From NCBI GenBank assembly GCA_002351725.1, contig DEHD01000012.1:1-52791 (forward strand): a stretch of 52,791 nt of DNA, read 5' to 3'. The number at the start of each line of letters is the position of its first letter. Within the stretch, counting starts at the first letter, position 1. Shown here one piece after another: positions 30,073 to 37,274 of this stretch. The position numbers were made by a program, and so were the translations under genes. A model generated the notes under the pieces. The model saw only the letters and a program-made list of their open reading frames with translations. It ran no database searches and was not told the DNA's origin. This DNA is from Prevotella sp. UBA2809 (lineage in GTDB: Bacteria > Bacteroidota > Bacteroidia > Bacteroidales > Bacteroidaceae).

Positions 30073-32541
30073 ATGAAACAGATGAGAGTTTTTCTGACAG
30101 CAATGATGCTGATGATCTCAGCAGTAGTGATGGCACAAAAGACCACCGTGAGCGGTGTGCTGATGGACAAGAGTCTGAATGAGGGCGAACCCTACGCCAC
30201 TATCCGTGTGTTTAAGGCAGGCAAGACCGACAAACCTATCGCCATGTTTATCACCGACGAGAACGGCCACTTCAAACAGGAACTGAAAGGCAAGGGAAAG
30301 TTCGACATCGTGTTCAGTAGCGTCGGCAAGGAGGAACTGCGCCAGACCATCGAACTGGGTAATGACAACGCCATCGACCTGGGCACCATCTATACCAAGG
30401 ACAGCGAGACCATGCTGAAAGGCGTTGAAGTAGTAGCTCAGAAGCCTCTGGTAAAGATGGATGTAGACAAGATGAGCTATAACGTTGCCGAAGATGAGGA
30501 CTCGAAGTCGAACACTGTTCTGGATATGCTTCGCAAAGTGCCAATGGTAACTGTTGACGGGCAAGACAACATAACCGTGAACGGCAGCTCTTCGTTCAAG
30601 GTTTATGTAGACGGTATGCCAAACGTGATGTTCTCAAGTAATCCATCGATGGTATTCAAGAGCATGCCAGCCTCAGCCGTTAAGAGCATCGAGGTAATGA
30701 CAAACCCAGGTGCCAAGTACGATGCTGAAGGATCGGCTGGTGTGCTGAACATTGTGATGAACAAGGTTGACATGAACGGACAGGCTGCCACACAGAGCAT
30801 GAACGGCATTAACGGAACCATACGTGCATCGGCTGGAAACAAGCAACTGGGCGGAAGCGCATTTGTAAGCGGACAGCAAGGCAAACTGTCATTCAGCGCA
30901 AACGTGATGACCAGTTACAACAAACCTGGTAACACCTCCACTGAGATGGAACAGCTGCAGAACAACGGCAACTCGCAGATACTGACTTCGGATAATGATG
31001 TGAAGACACCATTCACCATGGGAAGTCTGACTCTGGGCTATCAGCTGGACCCCATGAGCAGTTTGAACCTTACGGCCTCTATCAACACCATGAACATGAA
31101 GAGTAATGGTACAACCCATACCACCATTGGCGGAGGTGCCTACGGTACAGGTTTCGATTACACAAGCACAACTGATATGAAGATGTCGCGAACATCATTC
31201 AGCGGAAGCTTAGACTATCAGCGTTTCTTCAATAAAGAGCACACCAAGTCGCTGGCTCTTACATACCAGCTCAACTACAGCCCGGCCACGACAGAGATGA
31301 CAAACAATTTCGGAACGAGCTCTAACATCATCGATTTGACAGACAGATTCTCTGACAACGAGGATAAAACCACCAACCACATCTTCCAGTTGGACTACAC
31401 CATGCCTCTGGCACAGGGACAGACATTGAACTTGGGTAGCAAGCTGCAGTTGCACGATGCAACATCTGATGCGAAGTACTATCTGAAGGGTGTTTATGAT
31501 CCAAGTACAAGCTCTGAATACGAGTATAAGAACTCTATTCTGGCTGGTTACGGTGAATACGTGGGCAACTGGAACAAGTTCGGACTGAAAGCTGGTCTGC
31601 GCTACGAGTACACATGGCAGGATGTAGAATACCATCTTGGTAATGGCGAAAACTTCACCACAAGCTATGGAAGTCTGGTTCCAACAGCCAGCATGCAGTA
31701 CAACCTCGGCATGGGCAGTAATATTGGACTTACTTACAACATGCGCATAAGCCGTCCTGGAATCTCATACCTGAACCCATACGTTGACAAGTCGAACCCT
31801 ATAGCATTGTCTTATGGTAATCCTGACTTGGATGTAGAGAAGGCTCATAACATCTCGCTGGTGTACAACGCATTCACATCGAAGCTGATGGTAAACCTGA
31901 ACGTACATCACAACTTTGTAGACAACGCCATATCGCAGTACAGTTTCTACGACAACAACAATCTGCTTAACACCACTTATGGCAATGTAGTAAAGAGTCA
32001 TCAGACAGGCATAAACGGATACGTAAACTACCTGCTGACCAAGGACACCAGAATCTTCTTCAACGGAAGTCTGAATTACATCGACCTGCGTAGCGATGCC
32101 CTCGACGAGAGCAACAATGGATGGAGTGCAAACATCATGGCCGGCATACAGCAAACACTGCCTTGGAACTTGAAACTGAGTGCATTTGCCATCACAGCCA
32201 CCAAGAGCTACAATCTGCAAGGGTGGAGCGGCGGTTTCAATCTGGTAACAGCAAGCCTATCAAAGAGTCTGCTTAACGACAAGCTAAACCTGAGCGTTTC
32301 TGGTCAGCTGGGACTGAACAAGGGCGGAAATCTGAACATTGAGACATGCAGCCGCGGCAAGGACTTCACCTCTTATAATAATATAAAGGTGCCTATCTAC
32401 GGTGTGACATTCACGGTAAGCTACAGTTTCGGCAACACCAAGATGGCAGCAAAGCAGCACAAGAGCCGTGTACAAAACGACTTCATTGAGCAGCAGTCGC
32501 AGGGTGAAATGTTGAACAGCATCGGAACTGAAACAAAGTAA
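30073..32541 (+). CDS. Outer-membrane beta-barrel protein, TonB-receptor-like
   Basis: This 822-residue protein has a signal peptide (cut after 'VMA'). A carboxypeptidase-regulatory-like domain follows ('TTVSGVLMDKSLNEGEPYATIRVFK'-type strands, 22-100), then a plug-like domain ('VLDMLRKVPMVTVDGQDN', 'FKVYVDGMPNVMF', 'SIEVMTNPGAKYDAEGSAGV') and a long barrel ('GLKAGLRYEYTWQDVEYH', 'NMRISRPGISYLNPYVDKSNP'). This fits the outer-membrane beta-barrel family related to TonB receptors but without SusC signatures. No SusD partner follows; a LytS/LytTR two-component pair does. The substrate is unknown and may be a metal, peptide or small molecule whose uptake the pair controls. Confidence 0.85.
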   Translation: MKQMRVFLTAMMLMISAVVMAQKTTVSGVLMDKSLNEGEPYATIRVFKAGKTDKPIAMFITDENGHFKQELKGKGKFDIVFSSVGKEELRQTIELGNDNAIDLGTIYTKDSETMLKGVEVVAQKPLVKMDVDKMSYNVAEDEDSKSNTVLDMLRKVPMVTVDGQDNITVNGSSSFKVYVDGMPNVMFSSNPSMVFKSMPASAVKSIEVMTNPGAKYDAEGSAGVLNIVMNKVDMNGQAATQSMNGINGTIRASAGNKQLGGSAFVSGQQGKLSFSANVMTSYNKPGNTSTEMEQLQNNGNSQILTSDNDVKTPFTMGSLTLGYQLDPMSSLNLTASINTMNMKSNGTTHTTIGGGAYGTGFDYTSTTDMKMSRTSFSGSLDYQRFFNKEHTKSLALTYQLNYSPATTEMTNNFGTSSNIIDLTDRFSDNEDKTTNHIFQLDYTMPLAQGQTLNLGSKLQLHDATSDAKYYLKGVYDPSTSSEYEYKNSILAGYGEYVGNWNKFGLKAGLRYEYTWQDVEYHLGNGENFTTSYGSLVPTASMQYNLGMGSNIGLTYNMRISRPGISYLNPYVDKSNPIALSYGNPDLDVEKAHNISLVYNAFTSKLMVNLNVHHNFVDNAISQYSFYDNNNLLNTTYGNVVKSHQTGINGYVNYLLTKDTRIFFNGSLNYIDLRSDALDESNNGWSANIMAGIQQTLPWNLKLSAFAITATKSYNLQGWSGGFNLVTASLSKSLLNDKLNLSVSGQLGLNKGGNLNIETCSRGKDFTSYNNIKVPIYGVTFTVSYSFGNTKMAAKQHKSRVQNDFIEQQSQGEMLNSIGTETK

Positions 32542-32548
32542 GTTTTAT

Positions 32549-32587
32549 GAATTAAGCGTTCTTTTTCGAAAAAAGAGCGCTTAATTC
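32549..32587 (+). terminator. Long near-perfect hairpin after the OMP gene
   Basis: Bases 32549-32566 pair with 32570-32587: GAATTAAGCG with CGCTTAATTC, continuing through T-A pairs to a 3-base loop, about 18 bp with one G-T. It follows the OMP stop codon by 7 bases and precedes a fresh promoter. There is no T-run after the stem. Confidence 0.6.
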
Positions 32588-32599
32588 AAAACTAATTAC

Positions 32600-32607
32600 T
32601 ATATTTG
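32600..32607 (+). promoter_or_regulatory. -7 promoter element for the LytS/LytTR pair
   Basis: TATATTTG fits TAnnTTTG and ends 8 bases before the ATG at 32616, so the transcript would be nearly leaderless. No -33 box is evident because that position lies inside the hairpin. Confidence 0.5.
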
Positions 32608-32615
32608 CACACGTT

Positions 32616-33665
32616 ATGAAGAAGATAGAGAAGAAAGACATCTGGTTACTGATAGCACAGGTGGCAGCATGGGTGGTAATCATATTCGCCATGCCTCTGG
32701 CTACATATCTAAGTACTCAGGATACTCATGCCACTTGCACTTCAATATTAGTGGTATGGGGCCTGTTCCAGTCGCCATTGGTTATTTATTTTCTGAATTT
32801 CTACCTGCTTGGCCCTTGCCTCTTTTTCAAGCATCGCTACTGGTGGTTCACGTTGGTGAATCTGGTACTGATTATAGGTCTGAACTCGCAGTTCTTCTAT
32901 GTATTCTTTAATCGCGACAAAATTCCCAACATGCCTGAGATGGGACCCAATATGTGGATAGGTTTCTTCTCGGGATTCCTGATGTTCTTAGTTCTGAACT
33001 GTATGGTGGCTGCCATCGCTATCGGCATTCGCCACTTTATTCGCACCAGTGAGATTAAGCAGCAGCTGAAGGACGAGAAAGCCAAGAACACAGAGGCAGA
33101 GTTGGCATGGCTGAAGAACCAGATAAACCCGCATTTCCTGTTCAACACACTGAACAATATATCCAGTCTCTGTCAGATTGATGCCGATTCAGCTCAGGAT
33201 GCAATAGCACAGCTTAGCGACCTGCTGCGCTACGCCATGTACGAGACGAACAAAAAGATGGTGCCCATTGAAGGTGAAGTTGAGTTTATGCGCAACTACA
33301 TATCACTGATGAAACTGCGCTGCAACGAAAAGACTGAGGTGACAACGTCGTTCGACATTAAGCAGAATATGGAGATAGCGCCATTACTGTTTATCTCGCT
33401 GGTAGAGAATGCGTTTAAACACGGCGTGAGCAGCAGCCGTCCATCGACGATAGACATCAGACTGCTGCAAAACGAGAACGAGCTGATATTTAACTGCGAC
33501 AACACTAATTTCCCAAAAGACGATGCTGACCGCAGCGGATCAGGCATCGGACTGGAGAACACCCGTCGCCGTCTCGACTTGATGTATGCAGGTCGCTATA
33601 CCTGGGAACAGTCGCTCGAAGATGACATCTATCACGTGAGGATTACTTTAAACATTATACATTAA
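32616..33665 (+). CDS. LytS/YpdA-type sensor histidine kinase
   Basis: This 349-residue kinase has four membrane helices in the first 140 residues (near 10-30, 43-65, 78-98, 115-137). A short coiled coil ('EIKQQLKDEKAKNTEAELAW') and the His_kinase domain of the LytS class follow, with His173 in 'QINPHFLFNTLNN'. The HATPase region has 'PLLFISLVENAFKHGVS' and 'GSGIGLENTRRRLDLMY'. It should phosphorylate the LytTR regulator encoded 28 bp downstream. The gap between them is a heptamer array. Located beside the barrel protein, it may sense whether that transporter's ligand is present. Confidence 0.92.
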   Translation: MKKIEKKDIWLLIAQVAAWVVIIFAMPLATYLSTQDTHATCTSILVVWGLFQSPLVIYFLNFYLLGPCLFFKHRYWWFTLVNLVLIIGLNSQFFYVFFNRDKIPNMPEMGPNMWIGFFSGFLMFLVLNCMVAAIAIGIRHFIRTSEIKQQLKDEKAKNTEAELAWLKNQINPHFLFNTLNNISSLCQIDADSAQDAIAQLSDLLRYAMYETNKKMVPIEGEVEFMRNYISLMKLRCNEKTEVTTSFDIKQNMEIAPLLFISLVENAFKHGVSSSRPSTIDIRLLQNENELIFNCDNTNFPKDDADRSGSGIGLENTRRRLDLMYAGRYTWEQSLEDDIYHVRITLNIIH

Positions 33666-33688
33666 ACATTAAAGATTAAACATTAAAC
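33654..33688. repeat. Five heptamers (ATTAAAC) between the kinase and regulator genes
   Basis: Units ATTATAC, ATTAAAC, ATTAAAG, ATTAAAC and ATTAAAC run from the last codons of the kinase to 5 bases before the ATG at 33694. They are nearly the same sequence as the SusD/SGBP junction array on its coding strand. Confidence 0.85.
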
Positions 33689-33693
33689 ATTAT

Positions 33694-34446
33694 ATGCCAT
33701 TAACCTGTATCATAGTTGACGATGAGCCACTGGCAGTAAAGCTGATGGAATCGTTTGTAGCTAAGACGCCCGAACTGGAACTGCTTGGCAGTTTCACCGA
33801 CTCGGTAGAGGCCATTAATGCCGTAAAGGAACAGAAGCCCAACCTTCTGTTTCTCGACATACAGATGCCCGACCTGAACGGTATGGAGTTGGCACACATG
33901 ATTCCAACAGAAACACGAGTGATATTTACAACGGCCTTCAAGGAATATGCCTTTGAGAGTTACGAAGTGAGCGCACTCGACTTCCTGCTGAAGCCGATAA
34001 GATATAACAAGTTTATGGTGGCTGTGGAGAAAGCAAAGGAGTGGTTTGCAAAAAGTGAATGCCCCAAACCATCCACCATCACCCATCACCCAACACCCAA
34101 CACCAAAATTCCATCTGCCCTCTTCGTTCGTGTAGATGGAGAACTGCGTAACATCACCATTAGCGATATCATTTATGTAAATGGTATGAAAGATTACGTG
34201 ATGTTCTACCTCGACAGCGAGACAAAGCCACTGATTACACACCTCACAATGAAAGCCGTAGAAGAAATGCTGCCGCCAGATAAATTTCTGCGCGTGCATA
34301 GATCATATATTATTGCCGTCGACAAAATAAGAAAGGTAGACCGCAACGACTGTATCTACATCGGTAATGAGATTATTCACGTACCAGATGGCTATCAAGA
34401 ATCCTTCCATAATTTCCTGGGAACGCGCACAATTAACAAAATGTAA
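33694..34446 (+). CDS. LytTR-family response regulator
   Basis: This 250-residue regulator has a receiver domain (1-115) with Asp9/Asp10, phospho-acceptor Asp55 in 'LLFLDIQMPDLNG' and Lys100 in 'FLLKPI'. The C-terminal LytTR DNA-binding domain (about 142-245) shows 'SALFVRVDGELRNITISDIIYVNGMKDYV' strands and 'FLRVHRSYIIAVDKIRKVDRN'. The interdomain linker (about 122-139, 'CPKPSTITHHPTPNTK') is encoded by a heptamer array. It likely binds the paired repeats at 29956-29992 and activates the barrel-protein gene when phosphorylated by the upstream kinase. Confidence 0.93.
   Translation: MPLTCIIVDDEPLAVKLMESFVAKTPELELLGSFTDSVEAINAVKEQKPNLLFLDIQMPDLNGMELAHMIPTETRVIFTTAFKEYAFESYEVSALDFLLKPIRYNKFMVAVEKAKEWFAKSECPKPSTITHHPTPNTKIPSALFVRVDGELRNITISDIIYVNGMKDYVMFYLDSETKPLITHLTMKAVEEMLPPDKFLRVHRSYIIAVDKIRKVDRNDCIYIGNEIIHVPDGYQESFHNFLGTRTINKM
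34070..34104. repeat. Five heptamers (CAACACC/CATCACC) encoding the regulator linker
   Basis: Units CATCCAC, CATCACC, CATCACC, CAACACC and CAACACC lie in the coding region between the receiver and LytTR domains. On the other strand the unit reads GGTGTTG, the same as the array in the GH3 gene at 3516-3543. Confidence 0.8.
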
Positions 34447-34474
34447 CTTTGGAGCAAAAATTTTCGGGATTTTT

Positions 34475-34506
34475 CTTGGAAGCTATCGATAATTTTCCTA
34501 CTTTTG
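34475..34506 (+). promoter_or_regulatory. Promoter of gdhA
   Basis: The -7 box TACTTTTG is at 34499-34506, with a CTTG-type -33 box at 34475-34478, 20 bp apart. The start codon at 34552 lies about 40 bases after the predicted start of transcription. Confidence 0.75.
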
Positions 34507-34551
34507 CAGTACAATTAATAACAAATTGACACTTAGAACAATTTTACGAAA

Positions 34552-35889
34552 ATGGAAGTTGAGAAAATTATGCAAGCCTTGGAGCAGAAGCATCCAGGCG
34601 AAATGGAGTACTTACAGGCAGTAAGAGAGGTGTTGGACAGCATCAAGGATGTATACAACCAGCACCCCGAGTTTGAGAAAGCCAAGATTATAGAGCGCAT
34701 TGTGGAACCTGAGCGTATCATCACATTCCGTGTGCCCTGGGTCGACGACAAGGGCGAGGTACAGGTGAACATCGGTTACCGCGTTCAGTTCAACAGCGCT
34801 ATCGGCCCATACAAAGGCGGACTGCGTTTCCACCCATCAGTAAACCTGAGCATTCTGAAGTTCCTCGGTTTCGAGCAGACATTTAAGAATGCACTTACCA
34901 CACTGCCTATGGGTGGTGGTAAGGGAGGATCAGACTTTGCTCCACGCGGCAAGAGCGACGCTGAAATCATGCGATTCTGCCAGGCATTTATGTGTGAGCT
35001 CTACAAGGTAATCGGTCCTGACATGGACGTACCTGCTGGAGATATCGGCGTAGGCGGTCGCGAGATCGGATATCTGTTCGGATACTACAAGAAGCTTACA
35101 AGCCAGTTCCATGGTGCAACCCTCACTGGTAAAGGTATGGAATGGGGCGGCAGCATTCTGCGCCCAGAGGCAACAGGTTATGGTGCACTCTACTTTGTAC
35201 ACCACATGCTGGAGACTCACGGACTCGACATTAAGGGCAAGACAGTTGCTCTGTCAGGTTTCGGAAACGTAGCATGGGGTGCTGCCAAGAAGGCTACCGA
35301 GATGGGGGCAAAGGTTATCACAATCTCAGGTCCTGACGGTTACATCTACGACCCAGCAGGTCTTGATGCAGAGAAGATCGACTACATGCTTGAGCTACGC
35401 GCCAGTGGTAACGACGTATGTCAGCCATACGAGAAGGAGTTCGAAGGCTCTAAGTTCTTTGCAGGCAAAAAGCCTTGGGAGCAGAAGGCCGATATCTATC
35501 TGCCATGTGCCACCCAGAACGAATTGAACGGAGCTGATGCCGACATGATTCTGGCCAACAAGCCACTCTGCGTAGCTGAGGTTTCAAACATGGGTTGTAC
35601 AGCCGAGGCAGTTAACAAGTTCATCGCAGCTGGTCAGCTGTTTGCTCCTGGCAAGGCTGTTAACGCTGGTGGTGTAGCAACATCTGGTCTGGAGATGACC
35701 CAGAACTCTATGCGTATGGCTTGGACAGCCGAAGAGGTAGACCAGCGCCTGCACCAGATTATGCATGGTATCCACGAGCAGTGCGTGAAGTACGGTAAGG
35801 AAGGCAACTACATTAATTATGTTAAGGGTGCCAACGTAGCCGGCTTCATGAAGGTCGCCAAGGCCATGCTCGCGCAGGGCATTGTGTAG
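34552..35889 (+). CDS. gdhA: Glutamate dehydrogenase, hexameric NADP-type
   Basis: This 445-residue enzyme interconverts glutamate with 2-oxoglutarate and ammonia and is a main route of ammonia assimilation in gut Bacteroidales. The N-terminal domain holds 'GPYKGGLRFHPSVNLSILKFLGFEQ' segments and active-site Lys124 in 'PMGGGKGGSDF'. The Rossmann domain has 'GKTVALSGFGNVAWGAAKKATEMG'. Length and motifs fit the bacterial hexameric (GdhA) class; NADP preference is inferred from the class. It has its own promoter. The last 26 bp of the gene are duplicated just downstream. Confidence 0.95.
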   Translation: MEVEKIMQALEQKHPGEMEYLQAVREVLDSIKDVYNQHPEFEKAKIIERIVEPERIITFRVPWVDDKGEVQVNIGYRVQFNSAIGPYKGGLRFHPSVNLSILKFLGFEQTFKNALTTLPMGGGKGGSDFAPRGKSDAEIMRFCQAFMCELYKVIGPDMDVPAGDIGVGGREIGYLFGYYKKLTSQFHGATLTGKGMEWGGSILRPEATGYGALYFVHHMLETHGLDIKGKTVALSGFGNVAWGAAKKATEMGAKVITISGPDGYIYDPAGLDAEKIDYMLELRASGNDVCQPYEKEFEGSKFFAGKKPWEQKADIYLPCATQNELNGADADMILANKPLCVAEVSNMGCTAEAVNKFIAAGQLFAPGKAVNAGGVATSGLEMTQNSMRMAWTAEEVDQRLHQIMHGIHEQCVKYGKEGNYINYVKGANVAGFMKVAKAMLAQGIV

Positions 35890-35940
35890 AGCTCGGCGAT
35901 AGCCAAGGTCTATCGCCATGCTGGCGCAGGGCATTGTGTA
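35863..35940. repeat. 26-bp direct duplication of the gdhA 3' end
   Basis: The segment at 35863-35888, from GCCATGCT to GTGTA, recurs at 35915-35940 with one mismatch (25/26), 52 bp apart. Between them GGCGATAG (35895-35902) and CTATCGCC (35910-35917) form an 8-bp hairpin whose right arm overlaps the second copy. The second copy lies in the gap before the RlpA-like gene. Confidence 0.8.
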
Positions 35941-35951
35941 ACCCCCAATTG

Positions 35952-36446
35952 ATGATTAGAAGACTTTATATAACAATTCTTACACTACTGATAAGCTTTA
36001 CCGCTCTAGGTCAACCTGAGAGCGGTAAGGCTTCATTTTATTCCAAAAGCCTCAGCGGACGCAAAACGGCAAGTGGCGAACGACTGCATCACGACAGTCT
36101 TACATGCGCCCATCGCACCTACCCTTTTGGTACATTGTTGCAAGTAACAAATCCTGCCAACGGAAAGCAGGTCATCGTAAAGGTTACAGACCGCGGGCCA
36201 TACGTTAGAGGCCGCGTTATAGACCTCTCAGTAAGGGCTGCACAGGAACTGGGCATCATTGCCCAAGGCATAGCACCTGTGATTGTTGAAAAATACCAGG
36301 AATCAGTTATTCCATATAAACCAGAAGAATTCTTTAGCCAACCAGAGCTCGACATGAGTACCAACGATGGCTCACCAGCCAAACCCATCTGGGTAGAATT
36401 AAAAGAGCAGAGAGCAAAAAAAGCTAAAAAAATAATTAAGCGATAG
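35952..36446 (+). CDS. rlpA: RlpA-like protein (double-psi beta-barrel), septal-ring family
   Basis: This encodes a 164-residue exported protein. I chose the ATG at 35952 (MIRRLYITILTLLISF), which gives a signal peptide cut after 'ALG'; an ATG six codons upstream is less suitable. The RlpA/DPBB domain (about 24-118) shows 'GKASFYSKSLSGRKTASGE', 'TCAHRTYPFGTLLQVTNPANGK' and 'VTDRGPYVRGRVIDLS', the family core with its Asp. There is no SPOR domain; the C terminus is a short Lys-rich tail. RlpA proteins bind or cleave glycan strands lacking stem peptides at the septum. Activity is uncertain in this short form. It lies downstream of gdhA and may be transcribed by read-through. Confidence 0.82.
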   Translation: MIRRLYITILTLLISFTALGQPESGKASFYSKSLSGRKTASGERLHHDSLTCAHRTYPFGTLLQVTNPANGKQVIVKVTDRGPYVRGRVIDLSVRAAQELGIIAQGIAPVIVEKYQESVIPYKPEEFFSQPELDMSTNDGSPAKPIWVELKEQRAKKAKKIIKR

Positions 36447-36463
36447 GTTTTGGCCTATCGCTT
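36438..36463. terminator. Bidirectional terminator between convergent genes
   Basis: AAGCGATAGG (36438-36447) pairs perfectly with CCTATCGCTT (36454-36463) over a six-base loop. The stop codon of the plus-strand gene (36444-36446) is in the left arm, and the minus-strand gene ends in the right arm. Confidence 0.75.
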
Positions 36464-37141
36464 ACTTGTTTGAATCCTGAATTCCCTTGTTTGGGATACT
36501 TGTTCTCTATTACCTTGGAAAACTCCTATGCGAAATACCGCTTCTCCATCTTTTAATCGGTTGTCGGCCCTAATAAGCGCTGTATATCGTATGCCCTTAC
36601 CAGGCTCAATACTCTCTATCATCACATTATCCGATACCTCGATATGCTTATTTCCTGTAACCTCAGTTACTGAAGGAGTGATGCGATAAACAGGTTTGGT
36701 GGAAGTATTGAATATCTCGAATACGACCCTACCCTCTTCGCCACGGCTCAGTATCTGGTCGCGATTGGTATCCATCAGCATCGGACGGCGAATCTCAAGC
36801 ACCTCATAATCCCTTGTGTCGTAGCCTCTATTCTCAGGATATTCGTATCTGGGCTGATAACTACCCTGACCACGCTCAATACGGCGCTGCTGATACTCCT
36901 CCATCTTCTTCTGTTGAGCCTCTTCGGCGGCCTGACCAATAGCAGCACCAACCACAGCGCCACCAGCCATACCGATAAGCGTGCCAACATCGCTGCCACG
37001 AGGGCCTCCAGCTATACCACCAATAGCCGAACCAATAATAGATCCGAACCATCCACCAGTAGTAGCACCTGTCTCGACATATGTACCACAGCTGCTAAAC
37101 AGCAGCACTGCACCAAGCGACAAAACAACCAACTTCTTCAT
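36455..37141 (-). CDS. Glycine-zipper lipoprotein
   Basis: This encodes a 228-residue lipoprotein; I chose the ATG at 37141 (MKKLVVLSLGAVLLFSSC, lipid anchor Cys18). Residues of about 25-75 form a glycine-zipper region ('TGGWFGSIIGSAIGGIAGG', 'VGTLIGMAGGAVVGAAIG') able to insert in a membrane. A Gln/Arg/Glu-rich stretch and a C-terminal beta domain follow ('VLEIRRPMLMDTNRDQILSR', 'GRVVFEIFNTSTKPVYRI'). Such proteins are membrane-associated envelope proteins of unknown precise role. It is a single gene with a well-formed promoter. Confidence 0.8.
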   Translation of the reverse strand: MKKLVVLSLGAVLLFSSCGTYVETGATTGGWFGSIIGSAIGGIAGGPRGSDVGTLIGMAGGAVVGAAIGQAAEEAQQKKMEEYQQRRIERGQGSYQPRYEYPENRGYDTRDYEVLEIRRPMLMDTNRDQILSRGEEGRVVFEIFNTSTKPVYRITPSVTEVTGNKHIEVSDNVMIESIEPGKGIRYTALIRADNRLKDGEAVFRIGVFQGNREQVSQTREFRIQTSKR

Positions 37142-37175
37142 AACTAACAAATTAACTAAAAACCATTCAACACTG

Positions 37176-37207
37176 CAAAGATAAACATTTTCTCAATACA
37201 AAACAAA
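37176..37207 (-). promoter_or_regulatory. Promoter of the glycine-zipper lipoprotein gene
   Basis: On the minus strand TTTG (37207-37204) and TATCTTTG (37183-37176) are 20 bp apart, a full match to the consensus. The start codon is 35 bp downstream of the -7 box. Confidence 0.85.
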
Positions 37208-37211
37208 AGGA

Positions 37212-37237
37212 ATTCCCCCAAATTACAGTAGGGGAAT
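37212..37237 (-). terminator. Terminator of the surface-protein operon
   Basis: ATTCCCC (37212-37218) and GGGGAAT (37231-37237) form a 7-bp stem with a 12-base loop, followed in the minus direction by a T-rich tract. A second small hairpin, TTTCCC/GGGAAA (37252-37268), lies between it and the stop codon. It abuts the -33 box of the next minus-strand gene. Confidence 0.6.
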
Positions 37238-37274
37238 CCCTAATTTATTATTTTCCCACGCAGGGAAAGATAGC

